A stretch of DNA of 64,000 nt from Leptidea sinapis. Taxonomy: Eukaryota; Arthropoda; Insecta; Lepidoptera; Pieridae. The notes beneath the pieces were generated by a model that was not told where the DNA came from, searched no databases, and saw only the letters and a program-made list of their open reading frames with translations. The translations under genes were made by a program, and so were the position numbers. Below, one piece after another: positions 1 to 10,366 of the stretch (its first letter is position 1; each line of letters begins with the position of its first letter). Location: the NCBI RefSeq assembly GCF_905404315.1, contig NC_066272.1, positions 2,976,001-3,040,000 of the forward strand, written 5' to 3'.

Positions 1-2250
1 CCGAGAGAAACCTGCATGGCCCGTGTATACGGCATCACCAGTGCTGTCGTCTGCATAGCAATGCATGTTGGCGGTGTCCAACATATCATTGATATGCAGA
101 AGAAACAGCGTGGGAGATAGCACACAGCCTTGGGGCACTCCAGCGTTCACGGGCTTGGGATTCGAGCAATAACCGTCGATAACGACCTGTATGCTGCGCC
201 CAGTGAGGAAGCTGGAGGTCCACTTGCATAAGCTCTCGGGAAGCCCAAATGATGGAAGTTTTGCGAGGAGCGCCTTGTGCCATACACGATCAAAGGCCTT
301 CGCTATATCCAGACCAACTGCCAGGCCTTCCCCCTTGCTTTCAATAGCCGCCGCCCATCTGTGTGTTAGGTATACCAGAAGATCGCCAGTCGACCGACCA
401 TGGCGAAAGCCGTACTGCCGGTCGTTGATCAACTGGTGACCCTCAAGGTATACCAAGAGCTGGCGGTTTATTATCTCTCCATAATTTTGGAGAGTAGGGA
501 GGTAATAGCAATAGGCCTGTAGTTTGCCGGATCTGAACTGTCTCCTTTTTTTGCGATGGGATGGACAAGGGCTGACTTCCATGAATCAGGGACTACGCCT
601 TTTGAATAAGAGTGCCGGAATAAACGCGTTAACACCGGCGTCAACTCAGGGGCACACGTTCTAAACACGATTGGAGAAATGCCATCCGGCCCGCTCGACT
701 TCCTGACGTTCAACGAAAACAGAGCTCGCCTAACAGTTTTCTGTCGGAACTGTACTTCAGGCATGGAGCTCTGACACCGCGGGATGGTCGGCGGTGTTTT
801 TCCGTTGTCGTCAAGAGTCGAGTTGGAGGAAAAAAGAGTGCACAGGAGATCGGCTTTCTCTTTTGCCGTATGGGCCAGGGTGTCATTCCTCATGTGCAAC
901 GGCGGCATGGATGGCTGGTTGAAGTTACCAAGAGCAGCTTTCGACAACGACCAGAACTTGCGTGTTCCGGTCGGGTAACTGGAAAGCTGCTCGCCAATTT
1001 TGACGACGTGCTTCGATTTCACACGGGCGATTTGCCGCTTAAAAAATCTGGAGCCACGGTTATATTTCCTCTTCAGAACTTTGCAGTACGGATCCTTTGA
1101 GCCCAGCGCCGCAACCCAAGTTCGATACGCCTGTTTTTTGCAGTCAGATGCTGCTTTAACTGACGCATCGAACCAGGGCTGTGATCTGCCACCGATCGGT
1201 ACTACAGAGCTTGGTATAAAAATATCCATGCCCTGCAGTATCACATCGGCTACTGCAACGGCGCAGGCACTAGGATCATCTGAAAGGAAACAAACCCTGC
1301 CCCAAGGGTAGGATGCAAAAAAGGAAAGCATCCTATCCCAATCTGCTGACTTGTAGTGCCAAACGCGGCGGGTCGCTGGTGGTCTGCGACGTTGGCGTCG
1401 GATAGGCACTACACTCTTGACCAGGCAATGGTCGGACGTTCCGAGAGGGGCGTCGACAGAGACCTGGTAACCATCGGGATGTGTAGTCAGCAGAAGATCT
1501 AATAAGGACGGCATGTGGCTATCCACATCCGGGAGCCGCGTCGGCGACTCAACCAATTGGGACAGACCATACGCCAATGCAAAATTATGCACAGATCGCC
1601 CTGCGTAGTCTGTGGTACGTGATCCAAGCCATTCGGCATTGTGCCCGTTGAAATCAACCCAAGACTACGATTTCAGCGGAGGGGATCTGAGCAAGCACGT
1701 CATCAAATGCCGCTTGAACGCAGCCCATGAGGTGATCCGTTTCTGCGTTACCACTATGGGACCTGTAGACACATGCATAGATGCGGACGCGGTCCTCTAA
1801 ATCTACGCGGAGCCAGAGAGTAGACAGGCCCCTACCCTCAAAATTGCCGAGACGGCGACAGCAGATATCCTCCCTAACGCACACACATACCCCGGCATGA
1901 GGCATGAAATTATGCTCAATTTTGTACCCGGGGTACGTTAAATATGACGTATCGCTAGGTCGAGATATCTGCGTCTCCGTAAGGAAGCACAAGGCCGGCT
2001 GCGCCGTCTCAAGGTAGTGGTGGACGGCGTTTAAGTTGGAGTGAATTCCCCGGATGTTACAAAAGTCCATATTAAGCGTGGAGCGGGGTGCCGTGGTGTT
2101 GCTGCCCTGTTTGTCCTGTGACATACGCGGTACTGTGCCCTCCCCAGAATACGAGGGGCAGCCCGAGCGCGAATGCTCGGGGAGGGATTCTCCGGCTCTA
2201 CAAGAGGCGGTACCCTCCTGGGGTAATTTATTTTTAAGGACCGCTCTCAT
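1..2250 (-). pseudogene. endonuclease-reverse transcriptase of LINE family A, frameshifted
   Basis: The product would be an AP-type endonuclease fused to a reverse transcriptase that primes on nicked DNA. The ATG at 2250 opens a 198-codon piece covering the endonuclease N-terminus up to its GDFN strand. An extra A near 1655-1656, relative to the 37-kb copy, throws the frame. The second piece (1592-471) carries the rest of the endonuclease and the RT entry motifs (SSGPDGISP, YRPIAI). It ends at a premature stop where one base is lost just after the KIME residues (about 471-478). The third piece (470-1) reads on through the AFDRVWHKAL and [10 protein letters not shown] motifs to a YADD catalytic box near 40-60. 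Shadow ORFs in other frames were ignored. Identity is sure; both breaks were inferred by comparison with the other copy. Confidence 0.85.
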
Positions 2251-2526
2251 ATTTTGTTGGGGGGGGGAGGGAAAGGACGGGGGGGGAATGACCTCCGGTC
2301 CTCGACACTAACCTATGCGAAACATAGCGGCACTAGGCCGCTACTTCACGCCGGTATTCTGTGCGAGTGTGGTAAGTAACCCGGACGAGTCTGGCCCGAT
2401 TGTGCTGACGTCATAAGGCAGCAGCGTGACTCTCCCACTTTCAAAAAGCCCGTAGTCGCCTCTTACGACACCCTTGGACCTGGGACTACCCTATTCTATT
2501 TACGCCCCGAGGCAGCACAGGGCAAA
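1..2526 (-). mobile_element. Jockey-like LINE, family A, copy 1 (cut by window edge)
   Basis: This is a non-LTR retrotransposon in reverse orientation. Its sequence runs colinear with the copy at 37348-40810, starting at the same 5' end (a TTTGCCCTGTGCTGCC start, here complemented near 2526) and continuing until the window begins, inside the reverse transcriptase. The 5' UTR is about 275 bp, with no ORF1 between the 5' end and the endonuclease-RT ORF. Two frame breaks make this copy non-coding, but at the codon where the 37-kb copy has a stop this copy reads a leucine codon. The 3' end and poly(A) lie outside the window. Confidence 0.9.
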
Positions 2527-2908
2527 AATGTAGTCTAAAGCCATCGGAAATGTGAAATCGAAGTTAATGTGTTTAAAAAAAACTACGCTTAATAAAACCG
2601 ACTTAAAAAACTGAAAAGTATAAAATAACTTAATAGAGATTTAATTTGATACACAACGTATGCATATTGTATACCTTTAATATTAATAAAATACGATTGT
2701 TTGTATGTCCTACCTATTGATAAGGCTTAAGTCGGTGCTTACCGGCTTGGGTTGTTTGATTCTAGACGAAGCTATCTCGCTCAAAGTCACGCGTGTCGAG
2801 TGTACCTGCGATTACATTTTAGGTAGCACATACAAATAATAGTATTTTATAAATATTAAAGTAATAAGTTTCGTATAAGAGGTGCATTAAATTAAATCAC
2901 TATTATGT
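2527..2908. other. AT-rich spacer, no gene seen
   Basis: This is AT-rich sequence between two family-A LINE pieces of opposite orientation. A moderately GC-richer stretch at about 2720-2815 shows no ORF, hairpin or repeat that I recognise. Confidence 0.4.
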
Positions 2909-3422
2909 TATTCCCTTAAAGCCTCCCCAAGTATCAGAATATTGGGTCTCGAAATCTCGAGCGATTGTCAATTCCGTGGCCATCTCGAGGGCAAAGCCAA
3001 ATTGGCTTCGAAGAAGCTGGGCGTCATGAATAGAGCACGGCAATACTTCAAGCTGGCACACATTCTAGCGATCTACAAAGCGCAGGTCCGGCCACACATG
3101 AAGTATTGTTGTCATCTCTAGACTGGCGCCCCCCAGTATCAGCTCGATCCATTTGACCGCGTGCAACGCAGAGCAGCTTGAATTGTCGGGGACCCAGTGC
3201 TCTGTGAACTGATGGATCACTTTGCGTTTCGTAGAGACGTCGCTGTATTGTGTGTCTTCTATCGCATTTATCACGGGGAATGTTTCGAAGAACTGTTTCA
3301 CCTGATTACACTGATCACCGCATAACATGCCACAAGTTCGGATATTATCCCCACCATCTGGATCTGTGGCGGTCCTCCACCGTGCGGTTTTCTTCCACGT
3401 GTTCACAAAGCTGTGGAATGAG
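2909..3422 (+). mobile_element. LINE family A, 3' remnant
   Basis: The sequence aligns with positions about 40042-40575 of the nearly complete copy, which is the C-terminal third of the RT protein and beyond (the [20 protein letters not shown] and [15 protein letters not shown] regions). It is truncated at both ends, lacks about 10 bp near 3390, and has many substitutions and in-frame stops, for example a TAG where the other copy reads Trp in HLWSG. The open frames here on either strand are by-products. The copy is clearly older than those at 1 and 37348. Confidence 0.85.
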
Positions 3423-3955
3423 CACGAAGCATGAATAACGTGTGCCTTGCAAAAAGGTAGGTAGATAGAATAATAAACTTTAATACAACTTCTTATTTTG
3501 CTACTGATGAGCTGGTCCGATTTTAGTACATGTCCGATCAAACATCATTATTAATATTACTTACAAATATACAAATGGAGCCATAAACCAATGGAATAGA
3601 ATATAGAGATATTCCATTCCCAATAAATTTCACTACATCTTTTCTAACTCCATATAACTTTTTAGTAACAATTTTCTAAATCTGTCAGAATTACTATAAC
3701 TGTTACCAATAACAAAATAATACAAATATTAGTCCAATTGCACAGTTTTTATTACATACGATTCTTTTAAATGGTTCATGTATATAATTTTAAAGATATG
3801 GCTCATAAAAAACCTCAGCCTATCTATACGACTTACTTAGTCAATAAAAATGAAAGGTTGAATAATTCAATTTATTTGCATCTGCAAACAATAAACTCTA
3901 AAGTATAATTTTTTTTTCCCATGGTCAATATTTAATTGATCAACAATAACTAAAA
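3423..3955. other. AT-rich sequence, no gene seen
   Basis: This stretch is low-complexity A/T-rich DNA with short ORFs only. I see no coding, RNA or repeat signal that I can support. Confidence 0.4.
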
Positions 3956-3956
3956 C

Positions 3957-4150
3957 CTATCTAGTTTATTTATATCGACGTTTTGTGTGAACTATAATTA
4001 TTGTTATACGTTGACTACAGAAGGTATCATCAAGGTTTCATCAAAAGAGCGACATGTTGCGAACAATTCATTCATCAGACTTCATCATGACACATTCAAA
4101 GGTTAATGTTTCCGCGATTATCTTACGATGAATTCATCGTTTTTCCTTTT
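3957..4150. repeat. interspersed repeat, copy 1 (mate at 59470-59690)
   Basis: The segment around 'tttcatcaaaagagcgacat' and the roughly 100 bp after it recur, diverged, at about 59570-59670 in the same orientation. Both copies are preceded by a related stretch with 'acgtt...gtgaacta'. The family is unknown to me; a short non-autonomous element is the simplest explanation. Confidence 0.55.
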
Positions 4151-4814
4151 TACTTGTGATATTACGACTTCTATTGAGAGCATTTCTATTGTTTAATTGC
4201 GTAATTTCTTTTCACTGGCTGAAAAGGTTTTTTCGTTTGTACGTCCCATCAATGGGGTAGTGTTATTTTTGAATGGTTCGATATTTTGTGTATATTATAC
4301 ACACTTCCTACGAAGTATAAATAGTTTTGAAATTTATATTAACGTTTAATAATCTGTGGAAGGTTAGAGAGATATTTCGAAAAATTAATCAAATTATTGA
4401 TCTTCACAAGCCCGTCACCAACCGGATACGCTACGCAACGCATAAAAAATCTATAGGCCGATCAATTTTAATGTTTTCAGAGGAAATACAGACAACCACA
4501 AAATGATGATTAAAATCAGTGATTATACATCACTTGTACAATACCAGCTAATTCATTAATTGCTATTTGTAGTAAAGTTGTATATATTTTCATTTCCAAA
4601 GAAAGCTAAGGCTATAATAATAAGAAAGGTAATATTGAAAGTACACCTGAGCTTGTTCAAATGGAAGTATAATGCTTTCGAATATTCGAAATCTTATTGT
4701 GAAACGTTCGGATTTGAATTGCATGCCAAAGAAAAACGATATATTAAATATTTTATTGAAATGAGAGACTGTTATGTGTGGGTTATGCAGCTACTGTACT
4801 CAATATCTTTGGTT
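4151..4814. other. AT-rich sequence, no gene seen
   Basis: An open frame of 87 codons at 4560-4823 has the composition expected from A/T-rich random sequence and no recognisable domain. I do not call it a gene. Confidence 0.35.
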
Positions 4815-4930
4815 TTCTACTAATTTACATTAAGTGTTTCGACTTACTCGTGTAAGACATTGACTATTTGACTTTTGAGTATTTTTGTTGGATCACTTTA
4901 CATATATTGTAATTGAAATGATTTGTAAAA
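4815..4930 (-). repeat. interspersed repeat R2, truncated (mates at 16885-17150 and 30143-30360)
   Basis: This segment is the reverse complement of about 17045-17150, including the blocks 'gacttactcgtgtaag', 'gagtatttttg' and 'tgtaattgaaatgattt'. It abuts the tRNA-like unit at 4943-5277, which may be part of the same composite element. Confidence 0.7.
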
Positions 4931-4942
4931 CGATATAAATGT

Positions 4943-5277
4943 ACAAATAAAATTTGAAAACAAAATTTTATGAACGATACGGGACTCGAACCCACGACCT
5001 CTGGCGTACCGTGCCAGTGCTCTGCCAACTGAGCCAACCGTTCGAGTGACGTATCGTCAGAAAATCTTGTATGCTTTGTACAACTCTCAGGTTGTGGCTT
5101 CATCTACAGGATCTACTTTACAGTTGATAACCTGCTCAACCCCAATATTTGCATATTAGGAAATTGTCTTGAGATGTCACTCTTGTAAATCTAAGCAATT
5201 TGTTTTGTTTTTAAAGTATTATAACCCTCACTTCTAGGGTAAATACACAAATAAAATTTGAAACGAAAATTTTATGA
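4943..5277. repeat. tRNA-headed unit between 31-bp direct repeats (SINE-like)
   Basis: Imperfect direct repeats (4943-4973 and about 5247-5277, two or three differences; core 'acaaataaaatttgaaa') bracket a tRNA-like sequence plus about 200 bp of unrelated sequence. A tRNA head, an unrelated body and an A/T-rich tail fit a tRNA-derived SINE. The long repeats could be the target duplication or part of the element. A second copy of the whole unit is not in the window, so its limits are uncertain. Confidence 0.5.
4972..5043 (-). tRNA. tRNA-Thr(GGT)-like sequence, probably a SINE head or pseudogene
   Basis: A full 72-nt cloverleaf can be drawn on the minus strand. The acceptor pairs GAACGGT with ATCGTTC (one G-T), the D stem is GCTC/GAGC, the anticodon stem is CTGGC/GCCAG, and the T loop is TTCGAGT. 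Box A (TGGCTCAGTTGG) and box B (GGTTCGAGTCC) match the pol III consensus. Against a working tRNA, the anticodon loop is ACGGTAC, so position 33 is C rather than the near-universal U, and the T stem holds two G-T pairs. The anticodon would be GGT. The flanking direct repeats support a tRNA-derived retroelement rather than a host tRNA gene. Confidence 0.55.
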
Positions 5278-6192
5278 AAATTGAATGATATAAATGTATA
5301 TGTTGATTTAAAAGAGTGACAACTCAGTTCAGTAGGCACGTATGATAAAAACGGTTAGGATTAGGCTTAGCTAAAGGATGGCTGATGACAATATAGCTTA
5401 AGTACTGATTTAAAATAATAAATGTTATTAGATGAAAGGTGCTACTTAGGAATGTTGATAATACAGCGGTTATTATATTTAATTTCATGACGTAAATCAT
5501 TTAATGAGCACAGACACATTTTGGAAGTCGAGAATTGAAATTTAAATTGTTAGAAAGCCATATTTTCTAACATATGAGAATTTTAACATATCGTTAGCAA
5601 TTCACTCTACATATTACTACTATTTAAAACATTCTTTTTTAATCATCACCATTAAAAGATAGATGTAATGCGATACATTAAAAGTGTCATATATCTATTT
5701 TAGAATAGTTCAATTTAAGTTTAAATTTTTATACATAAAACTTGTTCATGTGTATTGATAGCATTTTATCACCAAGCTTCATGATTAATATCAACCGTAA
5801 GTAGTAGGGATTCGCCGGTTCTGGCTCCTCGATTCTGGCTCACTTGCTCGTGATGCCTACTAAAAAAAAAAAAAAGAAGTTTGGTGTCAAACTGGGGGTT
5901 TTGATGTATTTCCGAGCGATTGCGCTGATCCGTTTTTCGATATCTCTTACAGTTTCAAAGTTAGCTTTTTAAGTGAAACAGATCCATACTCATTACTAAT
6001 CAGTGGTAATTAACCTAATGATTGGTGAGCGACTCAATGTCGATTCTTTGAAAGTGATAGATGTAATTAGTAAATTACCTCTCACGTTCGTTACTACGAT
6101 TAAAACGACAGTTTTGTGCTGTGTTTATTATTAAGTTAACAGATGATATAAATAAAGTATATAATAAAACATCGTTGCAGATTGTGTCATTT
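5278..6192. other. AT-rich sequence, no gene seen
   Basis: No reading frame or RNA fold stands out. A short GC-richer patch at about 5808-5860, next to a run of A, could be an old repeat edge but has no mate in the window that I found. Confidence 0.35.
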
Positions 6193-6577
6193 TAAAAATA
6201 TTTGATGAAATCATTCAAACTCTTCTTATTAAACTTAAATAATAGATGCATTAAACAGTACTCGCAACACATGCTGCGTTAATAAATATATTTTTTACTC
6301 TTGTAGTATTGTGGATATACATTCTGCAATTGCTTTGTAAAAACCTCAGCTGGAATCCCTGAGCTGGACGATCATATGAATTGAAGTATTGTCCAATACC
6401 CTGCTCACCAATGTTTGTTGCAACCCAGTGAGAGCCTGGCTTATTTTCACTATCTTTATCGCTGACAATATAACAGGGCGTTATAACGTATATCGACAAT
6501 CGATTTGCTGCGTAAACATTATTTTGAATACTGAGATCAATTTTCTTCAAATAATTCTGTATCTCGATTGTATTCAT
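6193..6577 (-). pseudogene. adenovirus-type/Polinton-like cysteine protease, frameshifted
   Basis: The ATG at 6577 opens 108 codons. Residues around 28-40 resemble the first beta strand of adenain-like proteases, His50 lies in the motif GSHWVA, and residues 63-69 (QYFNSYD) occupy the place of the usual Y-F-D-S-Y-G acidic motif, with Asn for Asp. The frame runs off just before the expected catalytic Cys region. In the neighbouring frame, after about 6270, the Cys-containing end of the family can be read to a TAA near 6193-6195. So a small indel splits the domain at the active site. Proteases of this type occur in Polinton/Maverick transposons and related viruses. No capsid, ATPase, integrase or polB gene of such an element is near, so this is an isolated relic. 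Not a working gene. Confidence 0.5.
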
Positions 6578-6592
6578 ATTACCCTAGAATAA

Positions 6593-7223
6593 TGTATTTA
6601 AAAGTTATTGGATTACAACTTACAATACAACAAAATATCGCTTTAAGTACTTACATATTTAATTTCAAAATTATAAGGCAATATAGTAGTAAGTTTAACT
6701 AAAACTAATACACACCCTTACAAACGATCAAACATAAACATAACTGCGGTAATCTACTGAAATATTATGATTTTTATCAATTTTATTGTATAAGAGTTAT
6801 TCAAAACGAACTTTTATTTATGAAATATGTAACTTGAGTTAAGTGATTAAGCTCTTTGTCATTTTCTTAATGTAACAAATTTTGAGATAAATACAATACA
6901 CTTTAGTTTCTGTGATTACTTCCTTTCGCGAATATATCAACAATTCGATCATCAGATTTCCTCATCGGGTCATTAATTATTTTTAGTATTAGTTTAAGAT
7001 TTTTCTTCCGCCAAACAAATTATAGAGATCAGGTTGTTATATCTTCAAACTAATTGACATTGTTGAGATTGTATAAAGGTTGCATTTCATCAAAGCATCA
7101 GGTGATTTAGATACAATTTGTGTCACTGACATCATTCAAAAATATTATAAAATTATTTACGAAAAGTGATTTTCCACACCCACACCCAATGCACCTTCTA
7201 CTACAAAAAGGTTTCATATAATA
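6593..7223. other. AT-rich sequence upstream of the protease relic
   Basis: I looked here for further Polinton-type genes on the minus strand and found only short A/T-rich frames. Nothing else is supported. Confidence 0.35.
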
Positions 7224-8230
7224 TAATGATACGATGCATTGTTAAACTACCATTTATTGATTATATTTAAATAGAACAATTTATAAGTAAAACAATATAC
7301 AGTACCTACATCATAACTTACTCCACAAGTTATATATCTAAATAAAAGATGTATCTACTGTCATTCTTTTCAAAAAAAATAATTCAAACTTAAAACTTAT
7401 AAAACATTTATTTTATTTTATGATGACTCCAAGCTAAGATATCAATATAATTTGCTTAAATATACCGTTTGGTATGACAAACTAGATTTATTTATTCGTT
7501 GAGTTAAAATATTATGCTTTATTGACTTAAGTCTATACATTGAACAATATTCATTCTTATTTTTAAATAGGCAATATTCATTTTCATATACTTACTTAGT
7601 AACACTTATAAAATTTGGAGTTGCATTTTCCCGCAACATCTTACGCATATATTTAGATCTAAGTCCTAGGAATTCATTAAATATGTTAACTTTGTTCCAT
7701 CTTTAAAATAGCCTAACTTCTTATTATTGAATTTGAGATAACAAAATATTTTTTCTGCATTGTCAGATGTTTCGAAACGCAAATGTAAATCAGGTTTAAT
7801 ATCTCTTTAAAAATTTATATATTAAAGTATAAGTATCAGTGTACAATAATTTTAATATATTTTGAAACTTATTTATCATATAGTTATAGTAAAAGTCATC
7901 TTATCAGAGTTTTAGAAATATGCAATATACCAATTAATATGTTTATTGAAGAACAATTTAGTCTTTTGTAATTGAACTGCAAACAATTTTCATTTTAAAA
8001 TAGATAAACTATGGAATTCTATCTTGGCAATTAAATCATACAGTGCAATTTTACATTTACTCTTTTTTCAATATTTTCCATTGTTATTTAAATATTTGAG
8101 GTATTCATTAATTTATAAAAATCTTTTCGAAATCAGATGTAGGCAGCTTGTTTATGCATGTTTGTATTTAAATCTATGTAATTTTGTAACCATGCGCTTT
8201 GTTTGAATTTTAAAAATCTATGAATTTTTT
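7224..8230 (+). repeat. tandem duplication, unit 1
   Basis: This unit is repeated directly by 8231-9097. Matching blocks run in the same order: 'gttaaactaccatttattga', 'acagtacctacatcataact', 'ataccgtttggtatgacaaa', 'cgaaatcagatgtaggcagc' (varied in unit 2) and 'tgtttatgcatgtttgtatt'. Unit 1 is longer, mainly because of about 190 bp near 7565-7755 without a counterpart. No conserved reading frame runs through both units. Confidence 0.8.
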
Positions 8231-9097
8231 ATAATGAGACGATTTATTGTTAAACTACCATTTATTGATTATATTTAAATATAAAATTTTATAAATAAAA
8301 CAATATACAGTACCTACATCATAACTTACTCCACAACTTTTATATCTAATCTATTCTTTTCAAAAAAAATAATTCAACCTTATAACTTATATAAAATTTA
8401 TTTTATTTTATGATAACTCCAAGCTAAGGTTTCAATATAATTTGCTTAGATATACCGTTTGGTATGACAAACTAGATTTATTTATTCGTTAAGTGAAAAT
8501 ATTATGCTTTATTGACTTAAATCTATGCATTGAACAATATTCATCCTTATTTTCTTATTCTTATTTTTCTTTATTTTTTTGCTACCAATCAATAAGTCAA
8601 TCTTTTGTTTGTCAATTTTTTTCTGCAGTTAGAGGTTTTGAAACGCAAATGTAAATCAGGTTTTATATCTGTGTAAAATTTTTATACATTAAACTATCAG
8701 TATCAGTGTACAATAATTATACTTTATTTCGAAACTTATTTAAGTAGTGAAAGTCATCGCATTAGCGTTATAGAAATTTTCAATATTTAAAATCCCAACT
8801 AAATAGGTTTATTGAAGAACAATTTAGTTTTTCGTAATTGAACTGCAATCAAATTTTCATTTTAAAATAGATAAACTATGGAATTCTATTTTGACAATTA
8901 AATCTTGTACAATTTTATGTTTACTCTTTTTTCAATATAGTCCATTGTTCTTTATACCTATATTGAGTTATTCATTAATTTATAAAAATCTTTTCGAAAT
9001 CAGATGTAGGTAACTTGTTTATGCATGTTTGTATTTAAATCTATGTAATATTTTAACCATGAGCTTTGTTTGAATTTTAAAATTCTATGAATATTTT
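8231..9097 (+). repeat. tandem duplication, unit 2
   Basis: This is the second, shorter unit of the direct duplication. It begins immediately after unit 1 with the same 'ataatga-acgat' start. Substitutions and indels are spread along its length, so the event is not recent. A GT-rich microsatellite sits exactly at its right end (9098-9120). Confidence 0.8.
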
Positions 9098-9120
9098 TGT
9101 GTGTGAGTGTGTGTGTGTGA
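9098..9120. repeat. GT-rich microsatellite
   Basis: A short run of GT repeats with one GA interruption abuts the end of the second duplication unit. Confidence 0.8.
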
Positions 9121-10120
9121 GACATTGCTTTAAATTTCTGAAGTAAATGACATATGTATTTTTATTACGAAGGTTTGGAACAAATTTTATGCTTTTTTTA
9201 TCATCAATACTTACATTTTATATTCTCGCGGCATAAGGATAGGTCAGAATGTAAATCATGCAGTTCAATTGAAAATTCTTGGTCTAATTCCAAAATAAAA
9301 CCAAATTCAAAATCATCCGGAACATCAAAATTGATAGGGACATCTACCCATTCAAAACCTTCTGTAGGAAGGAATGGAGATATAGCCCATCAGTAAAGGT
9401 TATTAGCATCAAAATAAGTAAAAGTTATAAACGACTTTCGTTTTTCTTTGTCCTGTTCTCGCATAGTCAAAGTCAAAGTTCTATATTTGCCAGAAATATT
9501 CACAAGTAAAGTCGTTACAAATTTAAGAGTAGGCACATGTTTCGTCTTGAGAGACATGCAAATATTTCAGTGGTTTCGTATTATAATATTGTAACCTATA
9601 CTTATTTGTTTAAATTCGCTTTTTCATAACGATTCCTACATTGAGATATACAGTCTCAAATACCCGATCCAATAAAAGCTATTTGTGCAAAGCCCTAAAG
9701 TAATTGCCACACTTTAAAATTATATTTATAATATAATAAATAATATATGTATATATATATATATATATATATCCAATGTATGAATCTTATTTAAATAATA
9801 TTAGTTAAAAACTAAAAGTAATAACTTACCTACTTGATAATTTGCTTTCATTTTTAATTTTATAAATACTGATTATTATTTAGTTCGTTTGGTATATGTA
9901 AGGTCGATTATATAATAATTAGTTACTGATAGAGAATGACTATTAACCTCCCTTGAGGAGTCTTGTTCTTCTGACTTCCAATTGTCTGGTAATTGCACAT
10001 TTACAGTACAGGTCACGTATTGGGTGAACATCGGGCGTCGAGAGGGCTATGAATTATCTGAGACTAAATACGAAAATTTTGTAATGATTAAATATATTAG
10101 TTTTTTTGTATGACAGAGCA
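9121..10120. other. AT-rich sequence with (AT)n tract, no gene seen
   Basis: The stretch includes an AT dinucleotide run at about 9744-9772 and a short 'agtcaaagtcaaag' block near 9466, of a kind often found at lepidopteran retroelement ends. The 80-codon frame at 9154-9396 has no recognised domain and is most likely chance. Confidence 0.4.
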
Positions 10121-10366
10121 GTTTATTTATTTATTAAGGAAACAAACAGATACATCACTATAGTACAAATAAAGTTAAATAAATATACAAATTACAATAT
10201 TAGATATATCCTAGAACAGTTTCACTGACATCACAAAAGAATACAATTTTACATACATGACAACAGAACGATAGGATAAGTAGACAATAGAATATTTAGG
10301 CGAATACACAGTATTATATAAATAAAGACACAGACAGGGATATAATAATGAATAAAGATACAAGGT

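Noticed and set aside
86..283. A 65-codon minus frame also present in the 37-kb LINE copy (39590-39787)
   Set aside because: It is an out-of-frame shadow of the RT ORF; the true frame through this part carries the GVPQG and YADD motifs.
3065..3541. A 158-codon minus-strand frame
   Set aside because: It lies antisense to a family-A LINE remnant; the plus-strand homology explains the sequence.
4972..5043. A functional tRNA-Thr gene
   Set aside because: C at position 33, G-T pairs in the T stem and the flanking direct repeats fit a SINE head better.
9154..9396. An 80-codon frame with a Ser/Lys-rich end
   Set aside because: There is no domain, and the composition follows the local AT-rich sequence.
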